From Callorhinus ursinus (lineage: Eukaryota; Chordata; Mammalia; Carnivora; Otariidae), in assembly GCF_003265705.1 (NCBI RefSeq), contig NW_020312817.1:47099627-47163626 (forward strand): a DNA stretch of 64,000 nucleotides, read 5' to 3'. Below the pieces are notes generated by a model that was given only the letters and a program-made list of their open reading frames with translations, was not told where the DNA came from and did no database searches. Both the position numbers and the translations under genes were made by a program. This document shows positions 10,833 through 20,546 of the stretch, in pieces (position 1 is the stretch's first letter; each line of letters starts with the position of its first letter).

Positions 10833-11023
10833 AGCTTTTAGTTTTTAATATATTTTAGGTACAAGTCCTTTTTATCAATTTTAGATACAAATCTATGATT
10901 TGAAAATAAATTCCCAAACCTGTGGCTTGCCTTTTCCTTCTCTTACCACTGCATGTCTTAGAGAAAAAAATTAACTTTAATAAAGGTCAATTTACCATTT
11001 TAAAAATGTATTTTGGCAGTCTG

Positions 11024-11241
11024 GTGGGTTTTTTTAAGATTTTAATTGTTCATTTGAGAGAGAAAGAGAGAAAGCACATGTGCACAAGTGAGGGGATGGG
11101 CAGAGGGAAAGAGAGAGGCAGAGAATCCACACACTGAGCGTAGAGCCTGACACAGGGCTCAGTCTCATGACATATGAGATCATGATCTAAGTCGAAGTCA
11201 CAAGTCGGACACTTAACTGAGTGAGCCACCCAAGCACCCCA
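11024..11241 (-). mobile_element. Can-SINE, minus strand, old
   Basis: Diverged complete copy (AGCCACCCAAGCACCCC head, GATCATGATC core, long GAGAGA run). TSD GCAGTCTG at 11016-11023 and 11242-11249. Belongs to the older body group with an extra AAGTCACAAGTCGGACAC-type insertion near the head. Confidence 0.92.
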
Positions 11242-11399
11242 GCAGTCTGTTTTTTTTTAATTGGTATGATTGCACAATATACATTTGCTATGGTTATTGA
11301 TATGTTGGGAGTTTACTTTTTGTTTTTTATTTATTTTGCAATTCTCTTTTATTTCCTTCCTTCTTTGAATTATCTGTATATTTTCATTATTTCCTTCAG

Positions 11400-12220
11400 T
11401 TTTTATTGAGGGTTTTACTTTTGGTATGTTATTTTTAGTAGTTCTAAGAGTGTTCTGTTTTTAGTTTTCAGTGTTTTGATTGAAATATATCCTAGCATGG
11501 ATTTCTTTGAGTTAACCCTATTTGAAATTCTCTGAGGTTCTGGAATTTGTGAATTCATCACTCTCACAAAGTTTGGAAGTGTTCAGCCATTACGTTTAAA
11601 TATTTTTGTTTTGTACCACACTTTTCTTTTCTTCTGATGCTACAGTAACACAAATATTAAACTTTTGGTTTTGCTCCGTAAGTCTCTATGCTCATTCTTT
11701 TCCTCAATATTTTTCCTCCCTATTTTTCAGATTGCATAGTTTCTACTGCTAAATCTTCAAGTTCACTCACATTTTCCTGTGTAATTGATACTTCTATGAA
11801 GCCCAATCCATTATTTTTGGTTCAAAAACTGCCATTTAATTCTTTATTTCTGTTTCTGTGCCAAGATTTGGTATTGCTCAATTCATTTGAAAAGTGTTTA
11901 TCTTACTTCCTGGGGCTTCATTATTATGGCTGTTTAGAGTCTTTGTCACCTAGTTCCAACATTTGAACATCTAAGAATTAATTGGTTTCTGTCATCTTTT
12001 TTATTATGATATATCAATGTGATATGACATATTTAATATATATTATGATATATATCTTTTGTATATAGAGTAATTTTGATTTGTATTCTGGGTATTTTGA
12101 TTACTATGTTCTGGAACAGTAGGTCCTATTTACATCATTTTGAGAATGCTGATTTTTTGCTTGCTTTCTTATTTTTCCTCTTTTAGGTAGGTTGTGTGAA
12201 TACCACTCAATGGTGAGACT
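11400..12220 (-). mobile_element. Old L1/HAL1 ORF1 region, minus strand
   Basis: Backwards L1 ORF1-type sequence: TTTGAGTTAACCCTATTTGAAATTCTCTGAG, AGTTTGGAAGTGTTCAGCCATTA, GATGCTACAGTAACACAAATATTA, AGATTGCATAGTTTCTACTGCTAAATCTTCAAGTTCACT, CAATTCATTTGAAAAGTGTTTATC and TTCCAACATTTGAACATCTAAG. This order is that of the ORF1 coding part of L1M/HAL1 elements. It may be the 5' partner of the fragment at 10040. No frame is intact. Confidence 0.7.
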
Positions 12221-12319
12221 GGCACCAATTTTTAAATTTTATCTATTTTTTATCCAAATCTTACATATATTTTTCTATCTATCCTTTTTTTTTTTTTATT
12301 TCTCCACTGCAACAAACTA

Positions 12320-12625
12320 ATTCCTTAAAGACCTTTAAATCAAATATTCAAACTTTATGGAATACTCTTCCAGCAATCCTACCTGCCTAACTTCTTCTCT
12401 AGTTTCAGGTATCAACTTAAATATTCCTTCTTCAGAGAAGCATTCCCTGACCAATTATACTTATATTTGTATCACAATTTCTTATTACCTCATAGCATGA
12501 AATACAAAGATATTTATCTTACCAAGTATTTGTTTTTACCATTAATATAAACATACTAGGTTTTCACCATAGTAACTGGCACATAGTGGGCACATACCTA
12601 ACAAGTATTTGCTAAATATAGCTTA
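12320..12625 (+). mobile_element. L2 LINE 3' end
   Basis: L2 3'-end hallmarks: GGAATACTCTTCCAGC, AGGTATCAACTTAAATATTCCTTCTTCAGAGAAGCATTCCCTGACC, then AACTGGCACATAGTGGGCACATACCTAACAAGTATTTGCT corresponding to the terminal 'tgcctggcacatagtaggtgctcaataaatgt' block. Non-coding. Confidence 0.85.
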
Positions 12626-13080
12626 AAATTATTTCATTACTCAATCTGCAGAGTATATTTCAATTTCAATGAAAGTCATGATATTTTCAATTGTTTATGT
12701 GATTTTTTTTTGCTTTTCAAGATTTTTTGGGGGGCAGTCAGTATAAGTTACCCAAATACTAGTAACCATAAGTAAGTAAAACTGTAATCTAAATTTTTAA
12801 AATAGAATACAGAATAAAATATTTTATTATTACAAATTTGAGATCAACTAGTCTTCAAAAATTAATATACATTGGATGAAATTCAACAACTAAATTGGGG
12901 TTTGGGAAGCCTAGTGTTTTAACTCAATAATATGATTTGCATTATTTTCTGTGAAACATTTTAATATTTTTTCCTTGAGCAATCTATTTTATTATGGGAT
13001 CAGGACAGTTACTTAGAATAACATCATTATAATGTATGTTAGAAAACATAAGAGCTTTCCATTTCCTACAGAATAAACAA
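12626..13080. other. No gene or named repeat seen
   Basis: AT-rich, single-copy-like sequence. The run TTTTTTGGGGGGCAG at 12725 is the only compositional oddity. Confidence 0.4.
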
Positions 13081-13560
13081 TAATTGTATCTGTGTTAGGA
13101 CTCTTTTGCTTGCAAGTGACAAAACTCAATGAGCTAGCTAAAGAAAATAGAAGATATATTGGCTTTTGTCACTTCAAATGACTGGCTTCTGAGATGATTG
13201 GATTCAGGGCTTAAATTCATTCTTTCCATCCACATCTCTCAATGCCAGCTTCAAGCTTTCCATGCTTTTCTCTCAGTGCCAGCTTCAAGTTCTCTTACTG
13301 TAAAAGAGCTGTAGACATGTCAAACAACAATAAAAAAAAATTAAAGAAAAAAAATACAACTGTATCATAGTCTCTTGATAAGGGAACAAGAATGTTATTT
13401 TCTACCAAGTTTGGAATCCTTAGGAAGAGCACTAATGACCCAGTTTGGGTCATCTGCCCTTCTAAAGATTCTAATTGTGGCTATTGGCATAGGTTCCTAA
13501 GTTTGAACTGTATGAGGCACATTCCCGCTGGTGTGTCCATGGAGTAGAGTTTGTTAACAG
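13081..13560 (+). mobile_element. Unnamed ancient mammal-wide repeat, copy 1
   Basis: Starts TTTTGCTTGCAAGTGACAAAACTC and continues with ...ATATTGGCTTTTGTCAC, GACTGGCTTCTGAGATGATTGGATTCAGGG. The same beginning (GTTTGCAAGCAACAGAAAACTTCAATTAAACTG) occurs at 36110. I recognise the pattern as a frequent old interspersed repeat but do not trust a family name. Right end uncertain. Confidence 0.45.
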
Positions 13561-13589
13561 AAGCAGTGACTGGTCTGAGGCAGATATTC

Positions 13590-13765
13590 TACCATATAAT
13601 TTCATATACAGTATCTTTCTTAAAATAACCTTTACCCTCCAGATTAAATAATTTCACTTCTATTTTCTCAGTGAAAAATATGAGGCCTAGTCAGTTTAAA
13701 AAATTTGCTTAAGATCCAACAGTTATTAAGCAGCAAAATGGAGATTTCAAGTGCCACTGTTTCCC
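13590..13765 (+). mobile_element. MIR remnant
   Basis: AATAACCTTTACCCTCCAGATTAAATAATT, CTTCTATTTTCTCAGTGAAAAATATGAGGCC, AAAATTTGCTTAAGATCCAACAGTTATTAAGCAGCAAAATGGAG correspond in order to the MIR core and its 'aacttgcccaaggtcacacagc' segment. Confidence 0.6.
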
Positions 13766-13780
13766 TTTCTACTTCATTAA

Positions 13781-14000
13781 GTTTTCTCAACTTGGGACTA
13801 CTGATACTTTGGGCTGGGTAATTCTTTGTTGTGGGGGCTGTCTTGAGCATTGTAGGATGTTTAGCAGCATGTCTGACCTCTACCCACTAGAAATCAGTAG
13901 CAACTCCTGACCTATGGAGTTATGACAACTCAGAACATCTCCAGACATTGCCAAATATCCTCTGAGGTAAAAAATACAACCCCAGTTGAGAACCATTGCA
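13781..14000 (-). mobile_element. MER20 (hAT-Charlie) copy
   Basis: Near full-length (about 220 bp). Right end AGTTGAGAACCATTG and left end GTTTTCTCAACTTGG are the terminal inverted repeats; internal blocks AATTCTTTGTTGTGGGGGCTGTC, CATTGTAGGATGTTTAGCAGCAT, CTACCCACTAGAA and CATCTCCAGACATTGCC fit MER20 read in reverse. A non-autonomous DNA transposon, immobile for tens of millions of years. MER20 copies can carry enhancer or insulator activity in placental mammals (established for the family, not shown here). Confidence 0.85.
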
Positions 14001-14279
14001 CTACACTACTGATTTTCAACATGTGTTCTGTGTATACAAATCCTTCATAATGCTCCATGGAAAAGAAGAGTGCTCTATAAACAAACATATTAGAAGGGCT
14101 CTCTCTATGTTATAACTTCATGGTAAATTACATTGTGTAGTATATTGATATAGCAAATAGCTCTGAGAAATCCTGCAGTAATGAAGCATGTCCAAATTTT
14201 ATTTAACTTAAATGTTGTCTTCTTTTTGAATCACGCATTAACTAACATAGAACTTCTATGATAATATGATGCTTCATCC

Positions 14280-14590
14280 ATCTTGATTCAATGATTTTGC
14301 ATATTCTGTTAAGCCCTTTATAATCTGTCTTCACAAATTGTTATTCTCTACAAGGAACTTTTCCAACTCAAACTTGGAAAAGATCCTTTCGTCCTTACGA
14401 ATGCTTTCTTTCTATTCATAAATAACCTTTTCTTTACCTTGCCTGGTAAACTCCTATTCATTCCTAAAAGACCCATGTGAAAGTGTCAGTACTCAATATG
14501 AACTCCAAAAATTAATTACTGGAGTCTTCCCCCAAAATAAACTATTTTATCTTAGTGGTCTTTCAGCATTTAACCCAAATTGTCAGGTGG
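14280..14590 (+). mobile_element. L2 LINE 3' fragment, plus strand
   Basis: TAAGCCCTTTATAATCTGTC, TTCCAACTCAAACTTGG, TACCTTGCCTGGTAAACTCCTATTCATTCC, ACCCATGTGAAAGTGTCAG: these follow the L2 consensus order ('ccctccatgatctggcc', 'ctggctaactcctactcatcc', 'ctcaaatgtca'). Diverged. Confidence 0.6.
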
Positions 14591-14596
14591 CAATCA

Positions 14597-14960
14597 TTTT
14601 TTCATTCATTCAATAGATACGTATTAAGTGCATTGCGCTGAATGACAGCATATCCAGTTCTTGTCCTCATGGGGAATAGAAGCTACTAGGGGAGATAAAA
14701 ACATGTAATTATCAATAAAAATGTGATAAGCATTGTTCTAGAGGAAGTATGGGCTGTTCTATAATCATAGCAACTGAAATAACCTATGATAAGGTAGGGA
14801 AAGGCTCACATGATGGAGTGATATTTCATCATAAACCTCAAAGCTAAGCGGGATCCACCAGAAAAACAAAATCAGTAGAGATGGAGAAGAGCATTTCAGG
14901 CAGAACAAAAACATGAACAAAGACTCAGAGGCAAAAGACAACATATATCATTCATGGAAT
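14597..14960 (-). mobile_element. L2 LINE 3' end, minus strand
   Basis: Begins with the inverted L2 terminus TTCATTCATTCAATAGATACGTATTAAGTGC, then GTCCTCATGGGGAATAGAAGC, GGGAGATAAAAACATGTAATTATCAATAAA, GATGGAGTGATATTTCATC and GCATTTCAGGCAGAACAAAAACATGAACAAAGACTCAGAGG, all in L2 reverse order. It abuts a plus-strand L2 piece tail to tail. Confidence 0.75.
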
Positions 14961-15790
14961 TGAAAAAACAACAAAAAGTCCTGAGAGGACTTGATCATAG
15001 ATTTTGAGCATGAAAAGAGAAATCTACTATACATGAAGATACATTTTCTCCACCTAGTATGTTCAACTATATATAAAAGACTGTGTCCTAGTCTTCAGGC
15101 CTGCCCTTGTGGCTAGCAGAGTGCCTGACTTAGGTTAATCAAGAAGTGTTTTTGAGTAAATGGACCCTTATATTCCTGATAGAACAAGGATATTAAGAGG
15201 TATGCACTGTACATCACTGGGCCCATGGAGGATTTCATTTCACTGGCAGAACATCTGAAATTGGAATTGCAAAATGCTTTATATCAGAGTTTAACACTGC
15301 CTGAATGTTCTCTGACTCAGGTATTTTATGAGGTTGTGTGATATGCACTGTTAAATTCCCTCCCTATACTCTTACCAAGTAACTTTTTTTTTTTTTATCT
15401 TCTTTTACTTTGAAATGTAGATCATGCTCCCTGGGCAAGGTCCATATTTTTATTCTATTAAGCAACTTGTAGTGTCAAATGCCTGAAAAGAATATTGAAA
15501 TCATGACTTATGGAGGCCAAATTAAAATCATTTCTGATGCTCAATATATGATAAATCAAGAGAATACGAACATAGTGGCACTATAAATTCTTTTATTTCT
15601 ACATTAATTTGAATTCCTGGCTCATAATTCCATCCCTACCAATTCTTCCCCAAATATAAGCACTCATTTTTCCCAGGTGACAATGAAAGTGTTTAAAAGA
15701 TCAACAATCTGTGTAGAGTTTTATTGTGGTTAATTTATTGTTATTTCAACATTTAAGTGTATATTTGATTTCCTTGGATATGAATATCTA
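14961..15790. other. Mixed stretch with two small L2 3'-end scraps
   Basis: 15085-15165 (GGCTAGCAGAGTGCCTGACTTAGGTTAATCAAG) and 15415-15500 (CATGCTCCCTGGGCAAGGTCC) look like plus-strand L2 ends. The rest is unassigned, no gene seen. Confidence 0.4.
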
Positions 15791-15920
15791 ACCTTTAGTA
15801 AGGACTTTGGATATGCCATATACCATATTTATTAGATATGTGAAGGTGTGTTATCTTCACAGCAGTCTTACATGGTAGATTCTTTATTATCCCAATTTTA
15901 TACTGGGGAAGACACCAATG
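15791..15920 (+). mobile_element. Possible MIR scrap
   Basis: The segment TTATCTTCACAGCAGTCTTACATGGTAGATTCTTTATTATCCCAATTTTATACTGGGGAA parallels the MIR central block ('ctcacaacaaccctatgaggtaggtactattattatccccattttacagatgagg'). Only this part is readable. Confidence 0.5.
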
Positions 15921-16601
15921 TAGAATGGTTCTTTCTCCCCAGTATCTGTGCCCTTGTGAATTGTGGACCTACACCTTCTGTACTAGCACCTGTAACAAGG
16001 TATGGCCAAGGGTCTATATTTAAAATACAGATTTTAGTGAAACTAGACAGATGCATACTAGGTTACATAACAAGAATAAAGTTTACTTCATGACCTCTTT
16101 CCTCCTGAAATTTTTTTAAAATCTATCAAAATGTGGTGCATTGCATTTCTTAGGGAATTTGTTTTACGGTAACATTCCTTTAAATCTGCACAAACTTATA
16201 TTCAGAATATAGATTTATGGCATTTAAGTGTTTGCCCACTTCTTTGGTCACAGTTATCAATGTGTATCATTTTAGTTAGGAAATGAAGCAACATTCATTG
16301 AAAAGAATAAAATCAAGTGTGAGGGTTAAGAATACACAAGCTTTTGGTGACGGGAAGTTTTGCTCAGGAGATGAGCCTGTTTTTCTCCTTTACCCATCAC
16401 ACTGTCCCTGGCCTCTGAGAGAGGAGTCATGGCTCTAACATTCTCTTACCTACCATCTAATCTCCATATATCTGACTCTGACCCATCCTACATTGGGAAA
16501 GAGAAGACAACATAATACAGTGGGAGTTTTTAAGAAGTATAAGTCTGAAAACGTTAGTAATGAGTTACATGGTCTTGACCACTTCACTTATACTTCGAAG
16601 T
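15921..16601. other. No gene or named repeat seen
   Basis: Includes an 81-codon plus frame from 15848 that begins in the MIR scrap and has no recognisable domain. Otherwise single-copy-like. Confidence 0.4.
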
Positions 16602-16619
16602 CTCACTTTCCTTATTTCT

Positions 16620-16844
16620 TTTTTTTTTTTTTTTAAAGATTTTATTTATTTATTTGAGAGAGACAGGCGGAGGGGCCTGCACATGGAAGCCAGGGAGGGG
16701 GGGTAAGGGGAGGGAGACAAAATCTCAAGGAGACTCCACACTGAGCAGGAGCCCAAAGCAGGGCGGGATCTCACAAACCTGAGATCAAGCCCTGAGCCTA
16801 AACCAAGAATGGGTCGCTTAACTAACAGAGCCACCCAGGCGCCC
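16620..16844 (-). mobile_element. Can-SINE, minus strand, with G-rich insert
   Basis: Complete copy; perfect 18-bp TSD CTCACTTTCCTTATTTCT at 16602-16619 and 16845-16862. Unusually G-rich middle at 16693-16714 (GGGAGGGGGGGTAAGGGGAGGG), not seen in the other copies. Older body type (CTCACAAACCTGAGATCAAGCCCTGAGCC). Confidence 0.96.
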
Positions 16845-16904
16845 CTCACTTTCCTTATTTCTGATTTGGATGATGCATGCACTGCTAATAGACAAGGTTT
16901 ATCT

Positions 16905-17170
16905 AGTTATTCATTTAACAAATATTTATTGAACACTTGCTACATGACTATGCTGCTCTTATGGAATTACGTGGGGAAGACAGATACTAAACAAGTAAAT
17001 AAACACATAATGTACTATCGCATAGAGATGATTACTTTAGGTAAAACAGGGAAAAAAAGAGTATGAGGAGTAATGGGGAAGCAGGAAAGGACACTTTATA
17101 TAGGACTGAAAGGGAAAAGCTTCCTGAGAAGTTGGCATTTGAATGAGGTATATGTGAAGTAATGAAGCAA
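16905..17170 (-). mobile_element. L2 LINE 3' end, minus strand
   Basis: TTCATTTAACAAATATTTATTGAACACTTGC is the inverted L2 end; GGAAGACAGATACTAAACAAGTAAATAAAC and TTCCTGAGAAGTTGGCATTTGAATGAGG match the inverted 'ctcaaatgtcaccttctcagagagg' and spacer. A SINE has inserted immediately to the left. Confidence 0.8.
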
Positions 17171-18023
17171 ACCACAGCTTTCTGAATGGTGAAGTGCTGT
17201 GTTAATATTTGAGTTTGCTATTTTAAGTTTCTTCAAATTTATCCAGAGTGTGGGTATCAGAAGAGGGAACCTGACCAATCTTGGAATAATGAGGTAGGTA
17301 AGACAGAGAACTGTGATGGGATAAACAATGCCTATCAGAAACTTCTAGTTCATACAGTGCTCCTGATACTTGTAAATAGTTGTGGTGTTTATATGTTATT
17401 TCTTTGGTTGTGTGAATGACTGGGCACTTAGAAGTTGATGCCACAGTTAAATTTTGGCATGACAAACTGTTTCACAAAGCCATTTCAAGACCATATCTTA
17501 TTAGATATAGTTCAACTATTTCTTATGTGGCTACATCTTGAAAGGAATGTAAATGGATATATGAAATGTCCTGGCAGTCACAGAAGCTTTCTATGTCTTT
17601 CCCTTAAGAAGATTGGTGACTAAAAAATAAGACCATGCTTAAATAATATGAACTTCAATTGTGACCATAATGATACATAGCATTCTTCTTTGACCTGGAC
17701 ATAAAGTTAAATTTCTGTAAGAGGATTTATTTGGTCTAGTCCAATAGCTTTAAAACTCTCTTAAATTTTATAGCAAAGAAGGTAGATGTACTAGCCTTTG
17801 TTACAACTGCAAGCAGGGACTGATTACGAGAAAGCCTTGGCCATACCACTGTACAAAAATCAGTGACCTCCAGGACCTCTAATATACAGAAAATATATAC
17901 AGATATGTTTTTAAGCTGTTAATTTTAGGAAAGATAAATACATAAAGATAACATTTAAAATATTTTGTGGAAAGTAATTTGAAAAAATTTCAGAGTATTT
18001 TAATCTATCTTAAAGGAATTGTA
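17171..18023. other. No gene or named repeat seen
   Basis: Single-copy-like sequence with short unconvincing frames on both strands (60-80 codons). No splice-flanked coding pattern that I can defend. Confidence 0.4.
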
Positions 18024-18036
18024 GGAAAAAGTTAAA

Positions 18037-18240
18037 TACTTTTTAAAGATTTATTTATTTTTTATTTTAAGGAGAGAGAGAGGTGGGGAGTAGAGCAGAG
18101 GAGAAAGAGAAGGGATCTCAAGCAGATTGCCTGCTGAGCCTGGAGCTGGATATGGGGCTCGATCTCACAACCCCGAGATCATGACCTGAGCCGAAATCAA
18201 GAGTCCAATGCTTAACCGACTGAGCCACTCAGGCACCCCA
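18037..18240 (-). mobile_element. Can-SINE, minus strand
   Basis: Full copy of older body type with extra AAATCAAGAGTCCAATGC near the head. TSD GGAAAAAGTTA (18024-18034) and AGAAAAAGTTA (18241-18251). Confidence 0.94.
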
Positions 18241-18384
18241 AGAAAAAGTTACAGTTTTGATCAAAAATTCATTTATAAACTAACTGTTGAAGGTTCAAAG
18301 CTCTTATGAGACATGGTGAGGGAGTATCTTTTTTTTCTTTTTTTATTTTAAATAATTTCACTGAAGAGCAGTAAAATCACTAGA

Positions 18385-18609
18385 GTAGGGGTCAACAAAT
18401 TACAACCCACAGACCAAATCCGGCCCACTGCCTGTTTCTGTAAGTGGAATTTTATTGGAACTCAGTCACACATATCCATGTACATATTGTCTAAAGCTGC
18501 TATTGTGCTATACCAGTAGGGTTGAGCAGTTATAACAGAGACTGTATTGTTCACAAAGCCTAAAATATTTGCTGACTGCTCCAATATGGAAAAAGTTTGC
18601 TGATCTTGC
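18385..18609 (-). mobile_element. hAT-Charlie non-autonomous element, minus strand
   Basis: Blocks ACAGACCAAATCCGGCCCACTGCC, TTTTATTGGAACTCAGTCACAC, TACATATTGTCTAAAGCTGC, CAGAGACTGTATTG and AAAGCCTAAAATATTTGCTGACTG identify a well-known 220-bp mammalian MITE (MER33/MER58-like; exact name uncertain). The same family occurs reversed at 50017. Confidence 0.85.
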
Positions 18610-18779
18610 ACGAAACCCTAACCTGTTGAGGGCAAGGACTATTAGACATGACAAATTAAGAAGGGATATTTTGTAAGAAGCTCCTAAATGACTTCTATCT
18701 GAACACTCCTGACTGAGTAGAGATGACAAATTTGGTTTTGATGGGTATGCCAAAGGGGATATGGACGTGTTCATTCCAT

Positions 18780-19040
18780 TCTGCCAACCTAGGTCAGTAA
18801 GTGCCTTTTTATGCCTGCGAATGAAATGTACTAAGCATTACAGTGTAGAACACATGGAGTGTTCTATTGCAATACCTCGCTCAACCTCACAAAATCACAT
18901 GGCCGAAGTACTGTTTTATTCCTATTTTAAGATGAGAAAACTGGAGTTTAGAACATTTAAGACCAAATAACTAGTAAATGTCAAAATTTGTGTAAATATC
19001 CAAGTTTGCTGGACCTCAAAGTCCATGTTCTTTATATACT
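18780..19040 (+). mobile_element. MIR copy
   Basis: ACTAAGCATTACAGTGTAGAACACA, CAACCTCACAAAATCACATGG, TTTTATTCCTATTTTAAGATGAGAAAACTGGAGTTTAGAACATTTAAG and GTAAATGTCAAAATTTG..TGGACC follow MIR in order ('ccattttacagatgaggaaactgaggc'). Confidence 0.75.
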
Positions 19041-19424
19041 AAAACAATAGTTTCTTTAATGAAATATATTTTTGTCCATTATTTTTAAAAATTATGTAAT
19101 TAAATGCATGAATAGACTCACATATAAGCATATTCAACCTTACTAAAAGTAGATACCTACCACAAAATAGCTAGTATGTTTACCTATGTCAGGGATGAAA
19201 AATGAGATACAGATATTCGAATTATTAACTTTAAATGTTGTGGGAACACATAAGGTGGGAAGGAGTTTCTACTGAAACATCTTTTGAAGGAATTCTGAGC
19301 TATTTGAGTAACACCAAGAGCAATTTCAACCTTATTAACACTAGAGACATATGACAACTCAAAAGCTTGATTTAATTAAAGCTTAAATTATAAAAATTGT
19401 GAGAATAAGACTAATTTCGGTTAA
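19041..19424. other. No gene or named repeat seen
   Basis: AT-rich, single-copy-like. Confidence 0.4.
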
Positions 19425-19990
19425 TTTATTCATTCATTCAAAATATGATTATTGAGTACCTGCTATGACCTGGCTAGCAGGAATTTAATTGTGCTCAAAA
19501 TAGACATAAACTCTTGTCCCCATAGAGCTTAAACTTCAGGAATAATAATTATGATAAATAAATTCTATATTATTTATAAGTAATAAATAGAATAAGTAAA
19601 TGATTTGCATTGGATACAGGAACAAATTTAAAAAAATATATAGGAAAGTGAAGATATGGGGCAAGGTGAAAATTTAAACAGTGATGAAGATGGGCCTTCC
19701 TGAGCAGGTGTAATTTGAGCAAATACCTGAAGAAGATGAGTGTGTGGCTATGGGGAAATGTGGTATATGAGCATTGCAAACATATAGAAAAGCCAGTGCA
19801 AAGGCTCTGAGGCAGGAGCTTAGAGGATCACCTAGAAAAACCCAGCCTGACTGAAGCTAACTGAACAAGGGGCAGGATAGGTAGAGTGGGGGTCATAGAA
19901 TCAATACAGGGACCAGATTGTTCAGTGCCTTGTACCTGTTCCAAGACACTGATTGTGGGAAGTGATTTGGATGTTTTGGTCAAGTATTTT
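19425..19990 (-). mobile_element. Long L2 LINE 3' copy, minus strand
   Basis: The best preserved L2 here. In inverted order: TTCATTCATTCAAAATATGATTATTGAGTACCTGC, CTCTTGTCCCCATAGAGCTTAAACTT, GCCTTCCTGAGCAGGTGTAATTTGAGCAAATACCTGAAGAAGATGAG, AGTGCAAAGGCTCTGAGGCAGGAGC, CCAGATTGTTCAGTGCCTTGTA, GGGAAGTGATTTGGATG. Covers more than 500 bp of the consensus. No coding capacity. Confidence 0.85.
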
Positions 19991-20227
19991 AAGCAGATTA
20001 AGCCTGGAAAAATACATCAGAAGTCCCAGTTCCATGGTGGATCAATTGGTAGATTCTATAACCAAGAGGGTACTATACAATATCCTAGTTAATATAAGCT
20101 ATTAAGAAAAAAAATATTACCAGTATCTGTAAGAACATAGAGCCATTAAGATGGGAGAGTAAAAGAAGCAAGCTAAAAAAGAGCTAATAAGACAGTATAA
20201 ATGGGAGAGGATTAGAATTACAAACTA

Positions 20228-20325
20228 ACATTTCCTAAATATCTGTTATATGCCAGGCACTGTACTAGTATTTTAGATATACTATTGGTCAAAACTCACA
20301 TACAAGAGAGTTATTATTAACAGAG
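20228..20325 (+). mobile_element. MIR scrap
   Basis: TATCTGTTATATGCCAGGCACTGTACTAGTATTTTAGATATACTATTGG is the 5' MIR block 'tactatgtgccaggcactgttctaagcgcttt'. Confidence 0.7.
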
Positions 20326-20490
20326 AAAGACTGTTATCCTATCCTTGATTAAACATAGTTTTATCTCTAACAAAGCACCATCCTACAAGAAAGATGGCCA
20401 GAAACCAAAGGATAAAGACAAATATACTATGGAGGGTTATAACTATACTCAACCAAAGGTTAGGACTACAAAAGTTAAAACATAAATAAC

Positions 20491-20546
20491 TAGAATTGTG
20501 AATAATTAGAATTATAATTAGAATTATTAGAATAATTAGAATTATA
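20491..20546. repeat. AT-rich short tandem repeat
   Basis: The 15-mer AATAATTAGAATTAT occurs at 20501 and 20531, with partial copies between and beside it (TAGAATT units). Looks like slippage in AT-rich DNA. Confidence 0.85.

Larger units (their letters stand above)
10040..11015 (-). mobile_element. L1M ORF2 3' region, minus strand
   Basis: Ordered motifs of the L1 consensus read backwards: TTTGGCATTTTCAGAATGTCATATAAAGGAATC (10220 on), TAGCATAATACCCTTGAGAG, AGTTCATTCCTTTTTATTGGTGAGTAGTATTTCA, TACCACAGTTTGTTTATCCCTTCA, TCTAGGGTAAATATCTAGGAATG; after the SINE, GGTACAAGTCCTTTTTATCA and CTGTGGCTTGCCTTTTC. All are classic L1 3'-ORF2 segments. SINEs at 10637 and 11024 are nested in or at its edge. 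Confidence 0.85.
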
